From Paraburkholderia fungorum (GTDB lineage: Bacteria > Pseudomonadota > Gammaproteobacteria > Burkholderiales > Burkholderiaceae): a stretch of DNA of 64,000 bases. The notes beneath the pieces are model-generated. The model searched no databases and was not told the origin of the DNA. It worked only from the letters and a program-made list of their open reading frames with translations. The stretch lies in assembly GCF_003610895.1 (NCBI RefSeq), contig NZ_MCAS01000017.1, positions 1 to 64,000 of the forward strand, given 5' to 3'. Position numbers and translations under genes: made by a program. Shown here piece by piece: positions 60,636 through 64,000 of the stretch (position 1 is its first letter; every line of letters starts with the position of its first letter).

Positions 60636-61883
60636 TCAGTCCACCGCGCTGTCAGCCCGCCTGAGCGCGGGCCAGAATCCCCACAAACCCAATAGCGGGC
60701 CGGGCAGCAGCAGCCATGCGGAATCGAGACCAAGGCGTTCGAACAGCGTAGTGGCGAGCGCAATCGATACCACGGTGAGCGCGAAACCGATCGAATTCTG
60801 GATGGCGAGCGCGCTGCCCACCCACTTTGGCGGACACGCTTTCGCCGAGAGCGCCGAGAACTGCGGCGAGTCCGCAATGACCGCTGCGCCCCAAACGAGC
60901 AGCACGGTCAGCAGCACGCCTGCGGGCAACGTGCGCCAGCCGCACACGAACACCACACTGCACAATCCGGACAACGCCAGTGCGCCCGCCGCCACACGAG
61001 CGCTGCCGATACGGCGCGAGAGCGCGCCGCCGAAAAGACAGCCCAGCGCGCCGCCGCCGATGATCAGAAACGACAATCCCGACACACCGCCCAGACGAAA
61101 CTGCTGCGCAAGCGCTGCCTTCGCGACATACAACGGCACCACGGTCCAGAACGCGTACAGCTCCCACATATGACCGAAATAGCCGAAGGCAGCCGCGCGG
61201 AACGGCGGCAGGCGAAACGCCGACAATACGCCCGGGCCGCCGTCGTGCTTTTGCTCGCGTGTGACCGCGGGCGTCTTCAGATGTGGCCCGTCGCCAAGGA
61301 GATGAATCAGTGCTGCGCCACCCAGCGCGAGAACCGACGACGCGAGGATGACCTCCTGCCACGGCAGGTTTGTACCGATGAGCCGCAGGCCATGCGGTAA
61401 TGCCGTACCGAGCGTGAGCATGCCGACCAGTTGAGCGAGCGCAGCGCCCGCCCGTTCAGGCGCCCAGCTCAGGATCAGTTTCATTCCCAATGGATAGATG
61501 CCGGCGAGCGAAACACCAACCAGAAAGCGGAAAACGACCGCCGAAATCAACCCTGAGGAGAGCCAGGCGAACCCCGCATTGAACGCCGCGCCCGCGATCG
61601 CGCTGCACACGAAAATCGCACTTGCGCGAAAACGGTCCGCGCATCCTGTCAGCGACATGGTCAGCGTGCCAAGGATAAAGCCAAGCTGCACCGCGCTCGT
61701 CAGCAGCCCGATGTCCGACGCACTGGCATGCCATGCGCGCATCAGATCGGCGGCGGCACTGTTAGCGCTGAACCATAGCGATGTGCCGAACAGTTGCGCG
61801 AGCGATATCGTCGCCACTGGCCCAAGCCATCGGATCAGCACATGATGAAGCGAGCGCCCGCCCACTGGTTTCGAAAGATTCAT
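60636..61883 (-). CDS. MFS transporter of the acyl-CoA cluster
   Basis: Twelve-span transporter of 415 residues: LAQLFGTSLWFSANSAAADL (helix 1), FILGTLTMSLTGCADRFRAS and RFLVGVSLAGIYPLGMKL. It resembles the nitrate/nitrite-porter and YfkF-like groups. The position behind MaoC (96 bases) suggests import of the acid degraded by this cluster or export of a side product. Confidence 0.85.
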   Translation of the reverse strand: MNLSKPVGGRSLHHVLIRWLGPVATISLAQLFGTSLWFSANSAAADLMRAWHASASDIGLLTSAVQLGFILGTLTMSLTGCADRFRASAIFVCSAIAGAAFNAGFAWLSSGLISAVVFRFLVGVSLAGIYPLGMKLILSWAPERAGAALAQLVGMLTLGTALPHGLRLIGTNLPWQEVILASSVLALGGAALIHLLGDGPHLKTPAVTREQKHDGGPGVLSAFRLPPFRAAAFGYFGHMWELYAFWTVVPLYVAKAALAQQFRLGGVSGLSFLIIGGGALGCLFGGALSRRIGSARVAAGALALSGLCSVVFVCGWRTLPAGVLLTVLLVWGAAVIADSPQFSALSAKACPPKWVGSALAIQNSIGFALTVVSIALATTLFERLGLDSAWLLLPGPLLGLWGFWPALRRADSAVD

Positions 61884-61979
61884 TTGATGTACGTACCCGC
61901 TGAAGCAAACGGTGGCGACCCGCGCACACGGGCCGCCGTTGCTGATTCGGCAGGGGTTGGTTGGCGCGTCGGGTGTCCG

Positions 61980-62426
61980 CTAGTCTTTCAGAAGCGGTGT
62001 CGTATACGTGGTCGCACTACCACTGACGCAGACCTCGCCTTTCTGATTCCTGATCGATATCTCGATCGTGCAGATCGGCTTATCCTCGCGAACCGTCTTG
62101 AGCTCGACGCGCCCGGTGATCGTATCGCCAACATACACCGCTTTGGAAAACTTCATCTCCATGCCGAGAAAGACGGTACCCGGTCCCGGCAGGTCTTCGG
62201 CAACGAGGGCATTCAGAATGCCGGTCGTCACGCCCCCCTGCACGATCAGGCCGCCGAACATCGAGCCACGCGCCAGCTCTTCGTCGTAGTGCAACGGATT
62301 GCGATCGCCCGAAATCTCGGTGAACAGTTCAATGTCACGCATGCTCATCGTCTTGTTGCGCTCCGCTATCGCACCCGCCGCGGGCATACCGCGAATCGTG
62401 CCGGTCCAACCATTCTTGTCGCTCAT
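61980..62426 (-). CDS. MaoC-family enoyl-CoA hydratase
   Basis: Single hot-dog domain of 148 residues. The hydratase-2 motif is SGDRNPLHYDEELARGSMFGG, with Asp and His as the catalytic pair. Such (R)-specific hydratases work on enoyl-CoA esters. It starts 15 bases after the thiolase stop, so the two are co-transcribed. Confidence 0.9.
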   Translation of the reverse strand: MSDKNGWTGTIRGMPAAGAIAERNKTMSMRDIELFTEISGDRNPLHYDEELARGSMFGGLIVQGGVTTGILNALVAEDLPGPGTVFLGMEMKFSKAVYVGDTITGRVELKTVREDKPICTIEISIRNQKGEVCVSGSATTYTTPLLKD

Positions 62427-62441
62427 TTGCGCTCCTCCTGT

Positions 62442-63614
62442 TCATTGAAAACCGGTGTTCTCGATCAACACCGCCAGACCTTGGCCGCCGCCTCCGCATA
62501 GCGAAGCGATACCACGCCGCGCACCGCGCCGCCTGAGCTCCAGCGCCAGCGTAAGCAACAGGCGAAAACCGGAGGCGCCGAGTGGATGACCAATCGCAAT
62601 AGCGCCACCATTCACATTCACGACGTCCGCCGGCAAACCGAGCTCACGCGCGGACGCAATCGCCACCGACGCAAACGCCTCGTTGATCTCGTAGAGATCG
62701 ATATCCGATACACGCAGGTTCTGCTTTTGCAGCAGCAGCCGGATCGCCGCCGCAGGTTTCAGATGCAATGTCGCGTCCGGGCCGGCCACCCAGCCCCAAT
62801 CGACGATACGGGCCAGCGGTTGATTTCCTTGCCGCGCGACGACCGCTCCGCTGACGACGATCCCGGCGCTCGCACCATCGGACATCTGTGAAGCGTTGGC
62901 CGCGGTGATCGTGCCGTCCGGAGAAAAAGCAGGCTTCAGCGCGGCAATCGCGGCTAAGGAAGCATCGCCGCGAATGCCTTGATCCGACGACACACGCACG
63001 CCATCGCACACTATCGGCACGAGTTCGTTTTCCTCGCGAAACGCAACGCTCCTTGCCGCGCGCTGCTGTGACAGCATGGCCCATTCATCCTGCTCCTGCC
63101 GGCCAATACCGAGCGCGCGGTTGCACTGTTCCGACAAGTCGCCCATTGAAAGACCGGAGATCGCGCAACTCAGGCCATCGTTTTGCAAGGCACTGCGCAG
63201 CGGCGCGTCCGGTGGATCGAATTCACCCGGCGCCAGCCGCGCGGCGTGTGACATCGAATCGAATCCGCCCACCAGGTACTGGTTTCCTTCTCCACCGCGT
63301 ATCCGCCGTGTTGCGTCGCACACTGCTTCAAGACTCGCGAGACATACGCTGTTGAGCGTGAGTGCCGGTGTGGACGGATCGACGCCGGCGCGCACCGCCG
63401 CAATGCGCGCTGGATTCTGTCCGAGCCCGGCCTGCACGACCACGCCGAACAGCGCCGCATCGGGCCGCGCCGCGCCAGGATGCCGCGCGATCATTTCACC
63501 GATCACGTGCTGCCCGAGTTGCAACGAATCGAGCGCGGCCAATGCGCCGCGATACTTTCCGAACGGAGTGCGCCGGCCATCCAGCAGATAGGCTTGTCGC
63601 GCATCGAGACTCAT
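62442..63614 (-). CDS. thiolase, acetyl-CoA acetyltransferase type
   Basis: Thiolase of 390 residues. The nucleophilic Cys91 is in NSVCLASLEAV; the histidine is in AIAIGHPLGASG and the second cysteine in SLCGGGGQGLAVL. The PFGKYRG start is typical of degradative thiolases. Its start overlaps the stop of the Zn-ribbon gene (ATGA). The pairing with such a protein is common in clusters for branched or cyclic acyl-CoAs. Confidence 0.9.
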   Translation of the reverse strand: MSLDARQAYLLDGRRTPFGKYRGALAALDSLQLGQHVIGEMIARHPGAARPDAALFGVVVQAGLGQNPARIAAVRAGVDPSTPALTLNSVCLASLEAVCDATRRIRGGEGNQYLVGGFDSMSHAARLAPGEFDPPDAPLRSALQNDGLSCAISGLSMGDLSEQCNRALGIGRQEQDEWAMLSQQRAARSVAFREENELVPIVCDGVRVSSDQGIRGDASLAAIAALKPAFSPDGTITAANASQMSDGASAGIVVSGAVVARQGNQPLARIVDWGWVAGPDATLHLKPAAAIRLLLQKQNLRVSDIDLYEINEAFASVAIASARELGLPADVVNVNGGAIAIGHPLGASGFRLLLTLALELRRRGARRGIASLCGGGGQGLAVLIENTGFQ

Positions 63615-64000
63615 GCTTGGCTGCTCCCGGCTGTCGATTCAATGGCCCCTGACTGCAAGCGGAAGAACGGCAGGATGTGCTTGCCGACCTGCGTGCAACT
63701 CACCTGCACGAGTTGGCCGACCTTGACAGCCTCGGTGTCCGCACCGGTCATCTGACTCAGCATCGTGGGGCCCTCCTTGAGTTCGATCAGCGCGATTACA
63801 TACGGCGCGGCCTCGGTCCACGCAAAGTGCCCCGGCCGGTGAATGACCGAAAAACTCTTGACGACGCCGTCACCACTGGCGCGTCGCCATGTTGTCCGCT
63901 CGCTCCAGCAATGCGGACAGAAGGCACGCGGATAAAAGAAGTATCGCGCGCATGCATCGCACTGCTGCAGCGCGAGTTCGCCTTCACGCGCCGCTGCCCA
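63611..64000 (-). CDS. Zn-ribbon/OB-fold acyl-CoA-binding protein (partial)
   Basis: C-terminal part, at least 129 residues, of a DUF35-type protein; the N-terminus is beyond the window end. The rubredoxin-like zinc ribbon CDAC..CPHC lies near the visible start and the OB fold (VVKSFSVIHRP, YVIALIELKEGPTMLSQM) after it. Such proteins bind acyl-CoAs as partners of thiolases or MaoC hydratases (ChsH2, SCPx-associated proteins). Its stop overlaps the thiolase start. Confidence 0.87.
   Translation of the reverse strand, partial: WAAAREGELALQQCDACARYFFYPRAFCPHCWSERTTWRRASGDGVVKSFSVIHRPGHFAWTEAAPYVIALIELKEGPTMLSQMTGADTEAVKVGQLVQVSCTQVGKHILPFFRLQSGAIESTAGSSQA

Overview
The window is GC-rich, densely coded bacterial DNA with no rRNA, tRNA, CRISPR array or transposase visible. 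Several proteins point to Burkholderiales, most likely a Paraburkholderia- or Caballeronia-type replicon rich in accessory metabolism. The clues are a 433-residue dialkylglycine decarboxylase with a divergent LysR gene, as described in Burkholderia cepacia, a Burkholderia-type porin, several LysR/SDR pairs, and a CqsA/LqsA-type autoinducer synthase. The genus is inferred, not proven.

Layout. 1-2.3 kb: end of an arsenic operon (ACR3 pump, arsC, arsH). 2.3-10 kb: LysR regulator divergent from an amino-acid ABC importer, a cysteine-dioxygenase-like cupin, a four-repeat rhodanese and a cystathionine beta-lyase, which together look like a sulfur-amino-acid uptake and breakdown unit. 10-20 kb: a catabolic island with a two-subunit class I fumarase/tartrate dehydratase, ketopantoate-reductase-like protein, cupin, flavin reductase, lactonase-type amidohydrolase, porin, ACS-type MFS importer, HpcH/HpaI aldolase and IclR regulator. 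20-23.2 kb: an MHS-type importer followed by a HAL/PAL-fold lyase that has lost the Ala-Ser-Gly triad forming the MIO cofactor. 23.3-25.4 kb: SDR and NTF2-like genes divergent from a TetR gene, with two matching operators between them. 25.5-27.2 kb: two manganese-exporter genes of unrelated families (GDT1 type and mntP), transcribed divergently, each behind its own yybP-ykoY (Mn2+) riboswitch.

27.2-34.3 kb: old-yellow-enzyme gene divergent from a MerR gene over a 19-bp-spacer promoter, epoxide hydrolase, GFA protein, ilvD and a DUF1254/DUF1214 lipoprotein. 34.2-34.9 kb is non-coding and holds an orphan intrinsic terminator. 34.9-45.6 kb: DHA2-type efflux pump with LysR, SGNH hydrolase, VOC protein, dgdA/dgdR, alpha/beta hydrolase, a soluble MCP-tip/Cache protein, and an SDR/LysR pair. 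45.7-50.1 kb: GNAT gene and an alpha-hydroxyketone quorum-sensing set (synthase, response regulator, membrane kinase). 50.4-55 kb: LysR/SDR pair, NTF2-like protein, aldo/keto reductase, secreted serine hydrolase. 55.2-59.8 kb: cytochrome P450 with divergent AraC gene, then small and secreted proteins. 59.9-64 kb: a co-oriented acyl-CoA set (TetR, MFS, MaoC, thiolase, Zn-ribbon/OB-fold protein cut by the window end).

The main leads are the MIO-less lyase with its importer, the paired manganese riboswitches, the split-kinase quorum-sensing set, the reversed mini-chemoreceptor and the lactone/hydroxyacid island. Functions are read from motifs and gene order only; no database search was run.
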